NCBI GenBank assembly: GCA_011742915.1
Contig: JAAQTN010000020.1
Location: forward strand, 1-64,000
Direction: 5' to 3'
Length of the DNA stretch: 64,000 nucleotides
From: Billgrantia desiderata
GTDB lineage: Bacteria; Pseudomonadota; Gammaproteobacteria; Pseudomonadales; Halomonadaceae
The translations under genes were made by a program, and so were the position numbers. The notes under the pieces were generated by a model, which saw nothing but the letters and a program-made list of their open reading frames with translations, made no database searches and was not told the DNA's origin. How positions within the stretch are numbered: the stretch's first letter is position 1; every line of letters starts with the position of its first letter. This document shows, piece by piece, positions 44,973-54,338 of the stretch.

Positions 44973-45602
44973 ATGCCTCACGTCTATGAAACGGACGGCC
45001 CGGCCATCTACCGGGAGTCCTTTTCCATCATCCGGCGCGAGGCCGAGTTGGCGCGCTTCGCGCCGGAGGAGGAGCCAGTGGCGGTGCGCATGATCCATGC
45101 CGCCGGGCTGGTGGAACTCGCCGCGCATATTCACTTCCGCGGCGATGCGGTGAACCGGGCCCGGACGGCGCTGGAGCAGGGCGCCCCGATTCTGTGCGAT
45201 GCGCGCATGGTTTCCGAGGGCATCACCCGCAAGCGCTTGCCGGCAGACAACCCGGTGATCTGTACCCTGCACGACGAGCGGGTGCCCGAGCTGGCCCGGG
45301 AACTGGTCACCACCCGCTCGGCGGCGGCGCTGGAGCTGTGGCGGCCGCATCTGGAAGGCGCGGTGGTGGCGATCGGCAACGCGCCCACTGCGCTGTTTCA
45401 CCTGCTTAACATGCTGGAAGACCCGGCGTGCCCGCGTCCGGCGGCGATCATCGGCTGCCCGGTGGGCTTCGTGGGGGCCGCCGAATCCAAGCAGGCCCTG
45501 TGGGAGAGCGCCGCGGCCCCCTGCGTGATCGTCGAAGGCCGCCTCGGCGGCAGCGCGGTGACGGTGGCCGCCCTCAATGCCATGGCGGATCGCAGCGAAT
45601 GA
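44973..45602 (+). CDS. cobH: Precorrin-8X methylmutase
   Basis: A 209-residue enzyme (CobH/CbiC) that moves a methyl group from C-11 to C-12 to give hydrogenobyrinic acid. The catalytic histidine is His42 in RMIHAAG, and CDARMVSEGI and IGCPVGFVGAAESK are conserved. The start MPHVYETDGP has GGAGAAGAG upstream. A longer in-phase frame runs back through the palindromic region behind cobG and is not protein-like. Confidence 0.95.
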   Translation: MPHVYETDGPAIYRESFSIIRREAELARFAPEEEPVAVRMIHAAGLVELAAHIHFRGDAVNRARTALEQGAPILCDARMVSEGITRKRLPADNPVICTLHDERVPELARELVTTRSAAALELWRPHLEGAVVAIGNAPTALFHLLNMLEDPACPRPAAIIGCPVGFVGAAESKQALWESAAAPCVIVEGRLGGSAVTVAALNAMADRSE

Positions 45603-46339
45603 GCCAAGCAACCATCACACCGGGCACCATCCATGGCGTCGGCCTCGGCCCCGGCAGCCAGGACCTGATGAGCGTGCGCGCCGACCGGCTGATTCGCGGG
45701 GCCACCCACGTCGCCTATTTCCGCAAGAAGGGGCGCCGCGGCCATGCCCGCAGCATCGTCGAGGGCCTGCTGGCGCCCGACGCGATCGAGATCCCGCTGG
45801 AGTATCCGGTCACCACCGAAATCCCCTTCGACGACCCGCTCTACAACGAACTGCTGGCGGCCTTCTACGAGAACAGCGTCGCGCAGCTCCGCGAGATCGC
45901 CGAGGCCGGGTGCGATGCGGTGGTGCTGTGCGAGGGCGATCCGTTCTTCTACGGCTCCTTCATGCACCTCTATACCCGCCTGCAGGGTCGGGTGCCGGTG
46001 GAAGTGGTGCCCGGCATCACCGGTATGTCCGCCGCCTGGACCGCCACCGGGCAGCCGGTGACCTGGGGCGACGACATCATGACCGTGCTGATGGGCACCC
46101 TGCCCGAAGCGACGCTGGTCGAGCACATCGCGCGGACCGATGCCCTGGTGGTGATGAAGATCGGTCGCAACCTGGCCAAGCTGCAGCGCGCGCTGGCCGA
46201 GGCCGGCCGGGAGCAGGAGGCCTGGCTGATCGAGTACGCCGCCATGCCGCAGGAGCGGATACGACCGTTTCGCGAGGTCGGCGACAGCGTGCCCTACTTC
46301 TCCATCGTGGTGATCCATGGCAACGGGAGGCGGCCATGA
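45599..46339 (+). CDS. cobI: Precorrin-2 C20-methyltransferase
   Basis: A 246-residue SAM-dependent methyltransferase (CobI/CbiL). The N-terminal GVGLGPGSQDLMSVRA and the CEGDPFFYGSFMHLY segment, plus VVPGITGMSAA, are typical of the tetrapyrrole methylase fold and this subgroup. The start overlaps the cobH stop (ATGA). It works just after the uroporphyrinogen III methyltransferase, which is not in the window. Confidence 0.94.
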   Translation: MSQATITPGTIHGVGLGPGSQDLMSVRADRLIRGATHVAYFRKKGRRGHARSIVEGLLAPDAIEIPLEYPVTTEIPFDDPLYNELLAAFYENSVAQLREIAEAGCDAVVLCEGDPFFYGSFMHLYTRLQGRVPVEVVPGITGMSAAWTATGQPVTWGDDIMTVLMGTLPEATLVEHIARTDALVVMKIGRNLAKLQRALAEAGREQEAWLIEYAAMPQERIRPFREVGDSVPYFSIVVIHGNGRRP

Positions 46340-47142
46340 GAGATCCTGAGTGGGGGAAGGAAGGGTGGCTGAAGGTGGTCGGCCTCGGCCCGGGCGATGC
46401 TGCGCTGATCACCCCGGAAGTCTCCGCCGCCCTGAGCGAGGCCACCGACGTAGTGGGCTACGTGCCCTACGTCGAACGGGTGGCGCCGCGGCCGGGACTT
46501 ACGCGCCACGGCTCGGACAACCGCGAGGAGCTCCGCCGCGCGGAGCAGGCGCTGCGGCTGGCCGCCGAGGGGCAGCGGGTGGTGGTGGTCTCCTCGGGGG
46601 ATCCCGGGGTGTTCGCCATGGCCGCGGCGCTGTTCGAGGCGCTCGAAGCCGGCGAGCCCGAGTGGCGCGAGCTGGACATCCAGGTGCTGCCGGGCATCTC
46701 CGCCATGCTGGCCGCCAGTGCACGCCTGGGGGCACCGCTGGGCCATGACTTCTGCTGCATCAACCTCTCCGACAACCTCAAGCCCTGGGGGCTGGTGGAA
46801 AGGCGTCTGCGATTGGCCGCCGAGGCCGATTTCGCCATGGCCTTCTACAACCCGCGCTCCCGCGCCCGGCCGGAGGGCTTCGTCCGCACTCTCGAGGTGC
46901 TGCGCGAGGCCTGCGGGGCGGAGCGCCCGATCATGTTCGCCCGGGCCGTCTCCACGCCGGAAGAGCAACTGACGGTCACCACGCTGGGCGAGGCTACGGC
47001 GGAGATGGCCGATATGCGTACCCTGGTGATGGTGGGCTCCAGCCAGACGCGGCTGATCCGGCGTGAAGGCGTGCCCTGGGTCTACACCCCGCGCTCGGCC
47101 CCGGGTTCTGACTCAAGGCCTGACGCAGGAGCCGAGCCGTGA
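46336..47142 (+). CDS. cobJ: Precorrin-3B C17-methyltransferase
   Basis: A 268-residue SAM-dependent methyltransferase (CobJ/CbiH) that methylates C-17 with ring contraction, using the product of CobG. Motifs are VVGLGPGDAALITPE near 14-28, SSGDPGVFAMAAA near 85-97 and NLSDNLKPW, the last specific to this group. It overlaps cobI by four bases. Its last 61 bases overlap the end of the oppositely directed cobK gene. Confidence 0.94.
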   Translation: MRDPEWGKEGWLKVVGLGPGDAALITPEVSAALSEATDVVGYVPYVERVAPRPGLTRHGSDNREELRRAEQALRLAAEGQRVVVVSSGDPGVFAMAAALFEALEAGEPEWRELDIQVLPGISAMLAASARLGAPLGHDFCCINLSDNLKPWGLVERRLRLAAEADFAMAFYNPRSRARPEGFVRTLEVLREACGAERPIMFARAVSTPEEQLTVTTLGEATAEMADMRTLVMVGSSQTRLIRREGVPWVYTPRSAPGSDSRPDAGAEP

Positions 47143-47864
47143 TGCAGCCAGGCCAACACCGCATCGACCGAATGCACCTCGCGCCGGGGCGGCGGCACTG
47201 GCCGCTCGATCATCACCACCGGTACGCCCAGCCGGCGAGCGGCGTCGAGCTTGGCGATGGCGCCGGTGCCGCCGGCGTTCTTGCACACGACGCGCTGGAT
47301 GCCGTGCTCGCGCAGCAGTGCCAGGTCGCCGTCCAGCGTGAAGGGGCCGCGGTCGAGGATGAGGTGGTGGCGGGGCAGGGGCGGCGGTGCCTCGGGGGCG
47401 TCGACCAGGCGCAGCAGATAGTGGTGCTGGGGCTGCGCCGCGAAGGCGGCGAGCTGCTGGCGCCCGATGGCCAGCAGGATGCGCTGGGGTGGGCCGGCCA
47501 GAGCCTGTACCGCCGCTTCGACATCGGCGGCCGGTGTACAGCGGTCCCCGGCCTGGGGCACCCAGGGCGAGCGGGTCAGGGCGATCAGCGGAATGCCGCT
47601 GTGGCTTGCCGCGGCCACGGCGTTGCGGCTCATCCGCTCGGCGAAGGGGTGGGTGGCATCGACCAGATGGGTAATGCGCTGCTCCGTCAGGAAGGCGGCC
47701 AGGCCCGCCACGCCGCCGAACCCGCCGACCCGGGTGGGCAGCGGCTGTGGCTTGGGAGTGCTCACTCGCCCGGCATAACTGAACAGGGCCGGGACCTCGC
47801 GCTCGGCCAGCGCGGTCGCCAGGGCACTGGCCTCAGTGGTTCCCCCTAGAATCAGGATTTTCAT
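47082..47864 (-). CDS. cobK: Precorrin-6A reductase
   Basis: A 260-residue NADPH-dependent reductase (CobK/CbiJ) that reduces precorrin-6A. The N-terminal ILILGGTTEASALA and DATHPFAERMSRNA near 69-82 are diagnostic. It lies on the opposite strand to all other genes of the operon: its 3' end overlaps cobJ and its start codon abuts that of cobL back to back (CATATG). AAGG, seven or eight bases from its start, lies within cobL. Its promoter must therefore lie inside cobL. Confidence 0.93.
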   Translation of the reverse strand: MKILILGGTTEASALATALAEREVPALFSYAGRVSTPKPQPLPTRVGGFGGVAGLAAFLTEQRITHLVDATHPFAERMSRNAVAAASHSGIPLIALTRSPWVPQAGDRCTPAADVEAAVQALAGPPQRILLAIGRQQLAAFAAQPQHHYLLRLVDAPEAPPPLPRHHLILDRGPFTLDGDLALLREHGIQRVVCKNAGGTGAIAKLDAARRLGVPVVMIERPVPPPRREVHSVDAVLAWLHHGSAPASGLESEPGAERGV

Positions 47865-49088
47865 ATGACGGACCTTGACGACGCTCCCTGGCTGACCCTG
47901 CTCGGCTGGGGGGAAGGTGGCACAGAAGGGCTGACCGCGGCAAGCCGCGAGGCGCTGGAGGCCGCCGAGCTGGTGTTCGGCGCCCGGCGCCATCTACGCC
48001 TGCTGCCGCCGCTGTCCGCCGAGGTGCGGGAGTGGCCGGTGCCCTTCGCCGAGGGCATTCCTCGACTGCTGGCCGAGCGGGGCCGGCGGGTGGTCATGCT
48101 GGTCTCCGGCGATCCCTTCTGGTTCGGCGCCGGGTCCACGCTGGCGCGCCATCTGCCCGCTGCGGAGTGGCGGGCCCTGCCAGCCCCTTCCACCTTCAGC
48201 CTGGCGGCAGGGCGCCTGGGCTGGCCGCTGGAAGCGTGTACCTGCCTCGGCCTGCACGCCAAGCCGCTGACGCGCATCCGGCCCTACCTGCAGCCGAACC
48301 GACGCTTATTGGTACTGCTGCGGGACGGGAACGCCGTCCATGAACTGGCCTGCCTGTTGGTGCGCTTCGGCTTCGGTGGGTCGCGGCTTCACGTGCTGGA
48401 AGCGCTGGGCGGAGACGACGAGCGCATTCGCTGTATACGGGCGGATGCCGCCCTGCCCGGCGATATCGCCCACCCGGTGGCGGTGGGGCTTGAGGTGGCC
48501 GGTGAGGGGCCGGCCTTGCCGCTGACGCCCGGCCTGCCGGACGCGCTGTTCGAGCACGATGGCCAGATCACCAAGCAGGCCGTGCGCGCCATGACCCTGG
48601 CCGCCCTGGCCCCGGTAGCGGGGGAGCGGCTGTGGGACATCGGCACAGGCTCGGGCTCGATCGCCATCGAGTGGCTGCTGGTTCATCCAGAGAACCAGGC
48701 GGTGGCTTTCGAGTTCCACGCCGAGCGGGCGGCGCGGGCGCGGCGTAATGCCGACAACCTTGGCGTCGACTGGCTCGAGGTGGTGGAAGGCGATGCCGTG
48801 GCGATGTTGGAAGGGAGTGCCCTGGCAGACGCACCAGCGCCCGAGGCGGTCTTTATCGGCGGTGGACTATCGGACACCTTGCTGGAGGCGCTGTGGCGGC
48901 GCCTGCCGCCCGGGGTGCGCCTGGTCGCCAACGCAGTGACCCTGGAGTCCGAGGCCCTGCTGGCCGAGTGGCAGCGGCGGATTGGCGGCGAGCTGCTGCG
49001 CATCGAGCTGTCCAGCGCCGCTCCCCTCGGCAACCGTCGGGGCTGGAAGGCCGGTTACCCCATCGTGCAGTGGCGGGTGACCCGATGA
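47865..49088 (+). CDS. cobL: Precorrin-6Y C5,15-methyltransferase (decarboxylating)
   Basis: A 407-residue bifunctional enzyme: an N-terminal CbiE-type tetrapyrrole methylase (about 1-205, LTLLGWGEGG start, VSGDPFWFGAG near 76-86) and a C-terminal CbiT-type methyltransferase/decarboxylase with DIGTGSGSIAIEW near 258-270. The start codon is directly next to the start of the divergent cobK; AGGA lies seven bases upstream inside cobK. The next gene overlaps its stop by four bases. Confidence 0.94.
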   Translation: MTDLDDAPWLTLLGWGEGGTEGLTAASREALEAAELVFGARRHLRLLPPLSAEVREWPVPFAEGIPRLLAERGRRVVMLVSGDPFWFGAGSTLARHLPAAEWRALPAPSTFSLAAGRLGWPLEACTCLGLHAKPLTRIRPYLQPNRRLLVLLRDGNAVHELACLLVRFGFGGSRLHVLEALGGDDERIRCIRADAALPGDIAHPVAVGLEVAGEGPALPLTPGLPDALFEHDGQITKQAVRAMTLAALAPVAGERLWDIGTGSGSIAIEWLLVHPENQAVAFEFHAERAARARRNADNLGVDWLEVVEGDAVAMLEGSALADAPAPEAVFIGGGLSDTLLEALWRRLPPGVRLVANAVTLESEALLAEWQRRIGGELLRIELSSAAPLGNRRGWKAGYPIVQWRVTR

Positions 49089-49486
49089 AGGCGGCATCGA
49101 ACGACATGCGCGTGGTCGGCTTCGGCTTTCGTCGCGCGGCACCGCTGGCCTCGCTGGCCGACCTGCTGGCGCAACTGGAGGCGCGCTATGGCCCCGTCGA
49201 CCGCCTGGCGGCGGCAGCGTCCAAGCAGGCGCTGGTGCAGGCGCTGGGCCGCGCGCGGGGCATGGCGGTGATCGGCGTGGATGATGAGATGCTGCCATCG
49301 GTCGCCACCCTCACGCACTCCCACCATAGCCTGACGGCCCGGGGCACGGGCAGCGTCGCCGAGGCCATCGCCCTGCTGGCGGCGGGGCCGGGGGCGACCC
49401 TGCTCGCGCCCCGGCTGGTTTCTGCGGATCGCATGGCCACTGCGGCGCTGGCCCGAGCGTCACTGCCGCCAGGAGAGTCGACATGA
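49085..49486 (+). CDS. cobE: CobE/CbiG C-terminal domain protein
   Basis: A 133-residue protein of the CobE/GbiG family (CbiG C-terminal domain), seen in [36 protein letters not shown] and the [19 protein letters not shown] end. CobE is needed for aerobic cobalamin synthesis in P. denitrificans and Pseudomonas aeruginosa, but its exact step is not clear. It overlaps both cobL and cobM by four bases. Confidence 0.9.
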   Translation: MKAASNDMRVVGFGFRRAAPLASLADLLAQLEARYGPVDRLAAAASKQALVQALGRARGMAVIGVDDEMLPSVATLTHSHHSLTARGTGSVAEAIALLAAGPGATLLAPRLVSADRMATAALARASLPPGEST

Positions 49487-50283
49487 CCATACACTTCATC
49501 GGTGCCGGCCCCGGCGCGCCGGACCTGCTGACGCTGCGGGGCCGGGATCTCATCGCATCGTCTCCCGTATGCCTCTACGCGGGCTCGCTGGTGCCCGAGC
49601 AGATCCTGGCCCACTGCCCGGAGGGCGCCCGTATCGTCAACACCGCGCCAATGTCCCTCGATGAGATCATCGACGAGATGCGCAGTGCCCATGCCGCGGG
49701 CCTGGATGTGGCCCGGCTGCACTCAGGCGACCTGTCGATATGGTCGGCCCTGGGCGAGCAGCTGCGCCGGCTGCGCGAGTTGGCGATTCCCTACACCATC
49801 ACTCCGGGCGTGCCGGCCTTCGCTGCGGCCGCCGCCACCCTGGGCCAGGAGCTGACCCTGCCGGGGGTGGCGCAATCGCTGGTGCTGACCCGCACCCCGG
49901 GGCGCGCCAGCGCCATGCCGGCGGGCGAGACCCTGGCCAATTTCGCCAGGACCGGCGCCACCCTGGCGATCCACCTTTCAATCCACAACCTGTCTCAGGT
50001 CGTCGCCGAGTTGCTGCCGCACTATGGCGCCGAGTGCCCGGTGGCCATCGTCTGGCGGGCCAGCTGGCCAGACGAACGGGTGGTGCGGGGGCGCCTGGCG
50101 ACGGTGGAAACCCTGGTCGACGACGCCCTGCAGCGTACCGCGCTGATCCTGGTGGGGCCGGTACTCGACTGCCAGGACTTTCAAGAGAGTCGCCTCTATT
50201 CAGTCGGCTACGACCGCCGCTTTCGGCCGCAGTCGGCGGACTCGCCCTTTGCCGGCTCTGCTGACGAGAGGGGCGAGGCATGA
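49483..50283 (+). CDS. cobM: Precorrin-4 C11-methyltransferase
   Basis: A 266-residue SAM-dependent methyltransferase (CobM/CbiF). Motifs are [16 protein letters not shown] near 5-20, [11 protein letters not shown], the [14 protein letters not shown] segment and VTPGV-like [15 protein letters not shown]. All are diagnostic of the C11 enzyme. Overlaps its neighbours by four bases on both sides, within a tightly packed operon. Confidence 0.95.
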   Translation: MTIHFIGAGPGAPDLLTLRGRDLIASSPVCLYAGSLVPEQILAHCPEGARIVNTAPMSLDEIIDEMRSAHAAGLDVARLHSGDLSIWSALGEQLRRLRELAIPYTITPGVPAFAAAAATLGQELTLPGVAQSLVLTRTPGRASAMPAGETLANFARTGATLAIHLSIHNLSQVVAELLPHYGAECPVAIVWRASWPDERVVRGRLATVETLVDDALQRTALILVGPVLDCQDFQESRLYSVGYDRRFRPQSADSPFAGSADERGEA

Positions 50284-51035
50284 TCTCACTCTCGCTGATC
50301 GGTATCGGCACCGGCAACCCCGAGCATGTCACCCTGGCCGCGGTGCGGGCGCTCAATGAAGCAGACCTGATCCTCCTACCGCGCAAGGGGGAAGCCAAGT
50401 CGGACCTGATCGACCTGCGCCGGTTGCTGTGCCGCGATCTGCTCGAGGCGTCATCCCGCACCCGGGTCGTGGAGTTCGATCTGCCGTGCCGCGATGCCCG
50501 CGCCGACTACCTGGGCGCGGTGGACGACTGGCATGACGCCATTGCCGAGGTGTGGGCGGACCTGATGGCAACGCACCTGCCTGAAGGCGGGCGGGTCGGT
50601 ATGCTGATCTGGGGCGATCCCTCGCTCTACGACAGCAGCCTGCGGATTGCCGAGCGTCTAGGTGACAAGGGGCAAGCGCTCGAAATACGCGTGGAGCCCG
50701 GCATCACCAGCCTACAGGCACTCACCGCCGCGCACTGCATCCCCCTGAATGCGCTGGCCGAACCGGTGTTGATCACCACGGGCCGGCGACTGCGGGAGCG
50801 CGGCTGGCCCAGTGACGCCGAGAGCGTGGCGGTGATGCTCGACAGCGGCGGTGCCTTCCAGGCGCTGCCTCAGGAAGGCCTCACTGTCTGGTGGGGGGCC
50901 TATCTGGGCATGGACAAGCAGTGCCTGATCGACGGCCCGCTGGTGGACGTGGCCGCGACGATCCTCGAACGGCGTGCTGCCCTGCGCGAGCGGCACGGCT
51001 GGATCATGGACGTTTATCTATTACGGCGGATGTAA
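50280..51035 (+). CDS. cobF: Precorrin-6A synthase (deacetylating)
   Basis: A 251-residue SAM-dependent methyltransferase that methylates C-1 and removes the acetyl group, specific to the aerobic pathway. Recognised from [19 protein letters not shown] near 5-23, [27 protein letters not shown] and [13 protein letters not shown]. Overlaps cobM by four bases; cobO follows after about 14 bases. Confidence 0.94.
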   Translation: MISLSLIGIGTGNPEHVTLAAVRALNEADLILLPRKGEAKSDLIDLRRLLCRDLLEASSRTRVVEFDLPCRDARADYLGAVDDWHDAIAEVWADLMATHLPEGGRVGMLIWGDPSLYDSSLRIAERLGDKGQALEIRVEPGITSLQALTAAHCIPLNALAEPVLITTGRRLRERGWPSDAESVAVMLDSGGAFQALPQEGLTVWWGAYLGMDKQCLIDGPLVDVAATILERRAALRERHGWIMDVYLLRRM

Positions 51036-51049
51036 AGATGGAGAGTGCA

Positions 51050-51655
51050 ATGAAAAAGGTCGACCCCCTGCGCCATGCCGAGCGCATGGCCCACAAGCAG
51101 AAGATCATGAACGAGCGCATCGCCCGTGCCGACAAGGAGCAGGGCGTGCTGCTGGTACTCACCGGCCCCGGCAAGGGCAAGAGCAGCTCCGGCTTCGGCA
51201 TGCTGGCCCGTGCGCTCGGCCATGGCATGAAGGTGGGCGTGGTGCAGTTCATCAAGGGCAAGTTCCAGACCGGTGAGGAGGCCTTCTTCCGCCAGCAGTC
51301 GAACGTCGACTACCACGTGATGGGCGAGGGCTACACCTGGGATACCCAGGATCGCGACAAGGACGTGCAAGCCGCCGAGGCGGCCTGGGAGGTGGCCCGC
51401 GGCATGCTCGAGGATCCCGCGGTCGATCTGGTGCTGCTCGACGAGCTCAATATCGCGCTGCGCCACGGCTACCTGGAGCTCGATCGCGTACTCGACGACC
51501 TGCAGGCCCGCCCGCCCATGCAGCACGTGGTCGTCACCGGCCGGCACGCCCCCGAGGCGCTGATCGAGCTGGCCGACACCGTCACCGAGATGAAGGTGGT
51601 CAAGCACGCCTTCAAGGAGCAGGGGATCAAGGCGCAGAAGGGCATCGAGCTGTGA
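51050..51655 (+). CDS. cobO: Cob(I)yrinic acid a,c-diamide adenosyltransferase
   Basis: A 201-residue CobA/CobO-type ATP:corrinoid adenosyltransferase that adds the upper adenosyl ligand. The P-loop GPGKGKSS is at 39-46 and VDLVLLDELNIAL near 124-136 is typical. The start at MKKVDPLRH follows GGAGAG; an ATG 12 bases earlier is possible. The inverted-repeat gap before bluB comes next. Confidence 0.93.
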   Translation: MKKVDPLRHAERMAHKQKIMNERIARADKEQGVLLVLTGPGKGKSSSGFGMLARALGHGMKVGVVQFIKGKFQTGEEAFFRQQSNVDYHVMGEGYTWDTQDRDKDVQAAEAAWEVARGMLEDPAVDLVLLDELNIALRHGYLELDRVLDDLQARPPMQHVVVTGRHAPEALIELADTVTEMKVVKHAFKEQGIKAQKGIEL

Positions 51656-51673
51656 GTGTCGTGACGCTCGTGA

Positions 51674-51732
51674 GATGAGCGCCGGAACAGCTCATCGCTC
51701 CCTAACGGTGAAACAGTAGCTCGGCGCTCATC
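51674..51732. repeat. Inverted repeat between cobO and bluB
   Basis: GATGAGCGCCG at 51674-51684 and CGGCGCTCATC at 51722-51732 form a perfect 11-base inverted repeat with a 37-base loop that contains CAGCTCATCGCTCC. The same arm occurs in the palindrome at the end of cobG. There is no T-tract, so it is not a clear terminator; it may be a degenerate pair of REP-like elements or an RNA-stability structure inside the operon. Confidence 0.6.
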
Positions 51733-51771
51733 CTGCCGACTCGTTCCCTCATGACTTTTTTGGAGAGCCGC

Positions 51772-52494
51772 ATGGCAGAACACAGCGGGCGAGCCGATCA
51801 CGCCTTTCCCCCGCCACAGCGGGAGGGGCTCTACCGTGCCATCCACGAGCGGCGGGACGTGCGCGCCCAGTTCCTGCCGGATCCCGTGCCGCCCGAGGTG
51901 CTGGCCCGGCTGCTGGACGCCGCTCACCATGCGCCGTCGGTGGGCTTCATGCAGCCCTGGGACTTCCTGGTAATCGACAGCCTGGAGGTGCGCCGCTGGG
52001 TGCATCGGCTGTTCCTACAGGAGAACGAGCGGGGGGCGCAGCAGTTTTCCGCTGAGCGGCAGCAGGCGTACCGCCGCCTCAAGCTCGAAGGCATCCTGGA
52101 AAGCCCACTCAACCTCTGCATCACCTGCGACCGTAGCCGTGGCGACGGCCCGGTACTGGGGCGCACCAGCATCGTCGACACGGACCTGTTCAGCACCTGC
52201 CTGGCAGTGCAGAACCTATGGCTGGCGGCCCGCGCCGAGGGCATCGGCGTGGGCTGGGTCAGCATTCTCGATCAGCAAGAGCTGGCGACGATCCTCGATC
52301 TGCCAGAACAGGTCTACCCCTTGGCGTACCTGTGTCTGGGCTACGTCAGCGAGTTTCTGCAGCAGCCCGAGCTGGCCCGCTCCGGGTGGCGCCAGCGCCT
52401 GCCGCTCACCGAGCTGGTGCATGGCAACGGCTGGGGGCAGGCGCTGGCGGACGAGGCGCTTCACGAGGCACTCGGCGAGGTGGCCTGGCCATGA
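51772..52494 (+). CDS. bluB: 5,6-dimethylbenzimidazole synthase
   Basis: A 240-residue flavin-destructase of the nitroreductase fold that makes dimethylbenzimidazole from FMN and oxygen. Diagnostic segments are [38 protein letters not shown] and [20 protein letters not shown]. The start after GGAGAG was chosen; an ATG seven codons earlier is possible. Its presence means the organism can make the natural lower ligand itself, used by cobT in the first block. The cobQ start overlaps its stop. Confidence 0.94.
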   Translation: MAEHSGRADHAFPPPQREGLYRAIHERRDVRAQFLPDPVPPEVLARLLDAAHHAPSVGFMQPWDFLVIDSLEVRRWVHRLFLQENERGAQQFSAERQQAYRRLKLEGILESPLNLCITCDRSRGDGPVLGRTSIVDTDLFSTCLAVQNLWLAARAEGIGVGWVSILDQQELATILDLPEQVYPLAYLCLGYVSEFLQQPELARSGWRQRLPLTELVHGNGWGQALADEALHEALGEVAWP

Positions 52495-53957
52495 CCACCC
52501 TGATGATCCAGGGCACCACTTCGGATGCCGGCAAGAGCACGGTGGTGGCCGGGTTGTGCCGGGTGCTGGCGCGGCGCGGGGTATCGGTGGCGCCGTTCAA
52601 GCCGCAGAACATGGCGCTCAACAGCGCGGTGACGGTGGATGGCGGCGAGATCGGCCGCTCCACGGCGCTGCAGGCGCTGGCGGCAGGCGTCGAGCCGCAT
52701 AGCGACATGAACCCGGTGCTGCTCAAGCCCGAGAGCGACCGCGGCGCTCAGGTGATCCTGCGCGGGCGGGTCCACGGCCACATGGACGCGCTGGATTACC
52801 ACGCCTACAAGCGCACCGCGCGGGAGAGCGTGCTGGCGGCGTGGCAGGCGCTGTCGGCGCGCTTCGACGTGATCGTCGCCGAGGGGGCGGGCAGCCCGGC
52901 AGAGATCAATCTGCGCACCAACGACATTGCCAACATGGGCTTCGCCGAGATGGTCGACTGCCCGGTGGTGCTGGTCGGCGACATCGACCGCGGCGGCGTC
53001 TTCGCCCAGTTGGTCGGCACCTTGGAGCTGCTCAGCGAGAGCGAGCGCTCACGTACCCGTGGCTTCATCGTCAACCGCTTCCGCGGCGACATTTCTCTGC
53101 TCGAGCCGGGGCTCGACTGGCTCACCGAGCGCACCGGCAAGCCGGTGTTCGGCACGCTGCCCTATCTGCAAGGGCTGTTGCTCGATGCCGAGGACAGCAT
53201 CGGCCGCAGCGGTCGGGTGGGGCCTGGGGCCACGCTCAAGGTCGTGGTACCGGCGCTGCCGCGCATCAGCAACCACAACGACTTCGACCCGCTGCGCCTG
53301 CATCCGCAGGTCGACTTGAGCTTCGTCGGGCCTAACCAGATAGGGCCAGGCCGGGAGATCCCGCCGGCGGATCTGATCGTCCTGCCCGGCAGCAAGAGTA
53401 CCCGTAGCGATCTCGAATGGCTGCGCGCCCAGGGCTGGGAAGAAGCGATACAGCGCCATCTGCGCTACGGCGGCCGGGTGCTCGGCATCTGCGGCGGCCT
53501 GCAGATGCTGGGCCGGGCGGTGCACGACCCGGAGGGGCTGGAGGGGCCGGCGGGATCGACCCCCGGGCTCGGACTGCTCGAGTTCGAGACGCGCATGGTG
53601 GCGGGCAAGCAGCTGCGCAACGTGAGTGGGCGCTTGCTTCGCGAAGGGGTGCCAATCGCCGGCTACGAGATCCACAACGGGGTGAGCAAGGGGCCTGCCC
53701 TGGCGCGGCCGCTACTAGAGCTGCAAGGCCGGCCGGACGGTGCCGAAAGCGCCGACGGCCAGGTCATGGGCACCTACCTGCACGGTCTGTTCGACCGGCC
53801 CGAGGCGTGCGCGGCGCTGCTTGCCCGTTGCGGGCTCGAGGCGCCGGGAAGCGCAGTGGATTACCAAGCCCATCGCCAGCAGGAGCTGGACCGGCTGGCC
53901 GACTGCCTGGAAGCGAACCTGGACATGGCCGCCATCGAACGACTGCTGGGGCTTTGA
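52491..53957 (+). CDS. cobQ: Cobyric acid synthase
   Basis: A 488-residue glutamine-dependent amidase that amidates side chains b, d, e and g of adenosylcobyrinic acid diamide. The ATP-binding [10 protein letters not shown] is at 8-17, followed by [11 protein letters not shown]; the glutamine amidotransferase nucleophile is in [12 protein letters not shown] near 333 and the histidine in GTYLHGLF near 430. It is the last gene of the synthesis operon; no clear terminator hairpin with T-tract was found after it. Confidence 0.95.
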   Translation: MTTLMIQGTTSDAGKSTVVAGLCRVLARRGVSVAPFKPQNMALNSAVTVDGGEIGRSTALQALAAGVEPHSDMNPVLLKPESDRGAQVILRGRVHGHMDALDYHAYKRTARESVLAAWQALSARFDVIVAEGAGSPAEINLRTNDIANMGFAEMVDCPVVLVGDIDRGGVFAQLVGTLELLSESERSRTRGFIVNRFRGDISLLEPGLDWLTERTGKPVFGTLPYLQGLLLDAEDSIGRSGRVGPGATLKVVVPALPRISNHNDFDPLRLHPQVDLSFVGPNQIGPGREIPPADLIVLPGSKSTRSDLEWLRAQGWEEAIQRHLRYGGRVLGICGGLQMLGRAVHDPEGLEGPAGSTPGLGLLEFETRMVAGKQLRNVSGRLLREGVPIAGYEIHNGVSKGPALARPLLELQGRPDGAESADGQVMGTYLHGLFDRPEACAALLARCGLEAPGSAVDYQAHRQQELDRLADCLEANLDMAAIERLLGL

Positions 53958-54338
53958 GTCTTGTAGGCTCATTATTCTTTAGTCCTACGTCCCTGCCTGG
54001 GGGACGTTGCTTTGTGTAAGCGCCTCTGCGGCGCCCGCGTTCGGAGCGCCTTGCCTGGACTTATTGACGTTAACGTAAACTTCGCTCAAATGGCGCCAAA
54101 CCTGTCGACAACTCGCTTGAAAATGTCGAAGCGATATCCAGAAAGCGCCCTCTTTTTCGGGGTATTTCTCACCTGTGTTTGTAATGTTGTCGACAAGTTC
54201 CGGCGAGTGGCGGCTTGTCCACTCGTCACATGGTCGAATGTTGCGCTGCGTCAGACCCGCGTACAACCGAGCTCAGCCAAGAACAACAACAACCGACCAA
54301 GAGGACCGCTCAACAAACAGAACCGCTGAGGTGTCGAC
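53958..54338 (+). promoter_or_regulatory. AT-rich regulatory gap before permease gene
   Basis: No gene is recognised in this 381-base gap. Its lower GC content and repeated sites suggest control sequences. TTGACGTTAACGTAAA at 54064-54079 is a near-perfect palindrome resembling MerR-family (LiuR-like) boxes. TGTCGACAA occurs at 54103-54111 and 54188-54196, 85 bases or about eight helical turns apart, the second within the perfect palindrome TTGTCGACAA. A 93-codon open frame on the minus strand has no recognisable protein features. Confidence 0.45.

Noticed and set aside
53985-54266. 93-codon minus-strand frame in the gap before the permease
   Set aside because: No recognisable domain, composition unlike neighbouring genes, and it overlaps the operator-like palindromes.
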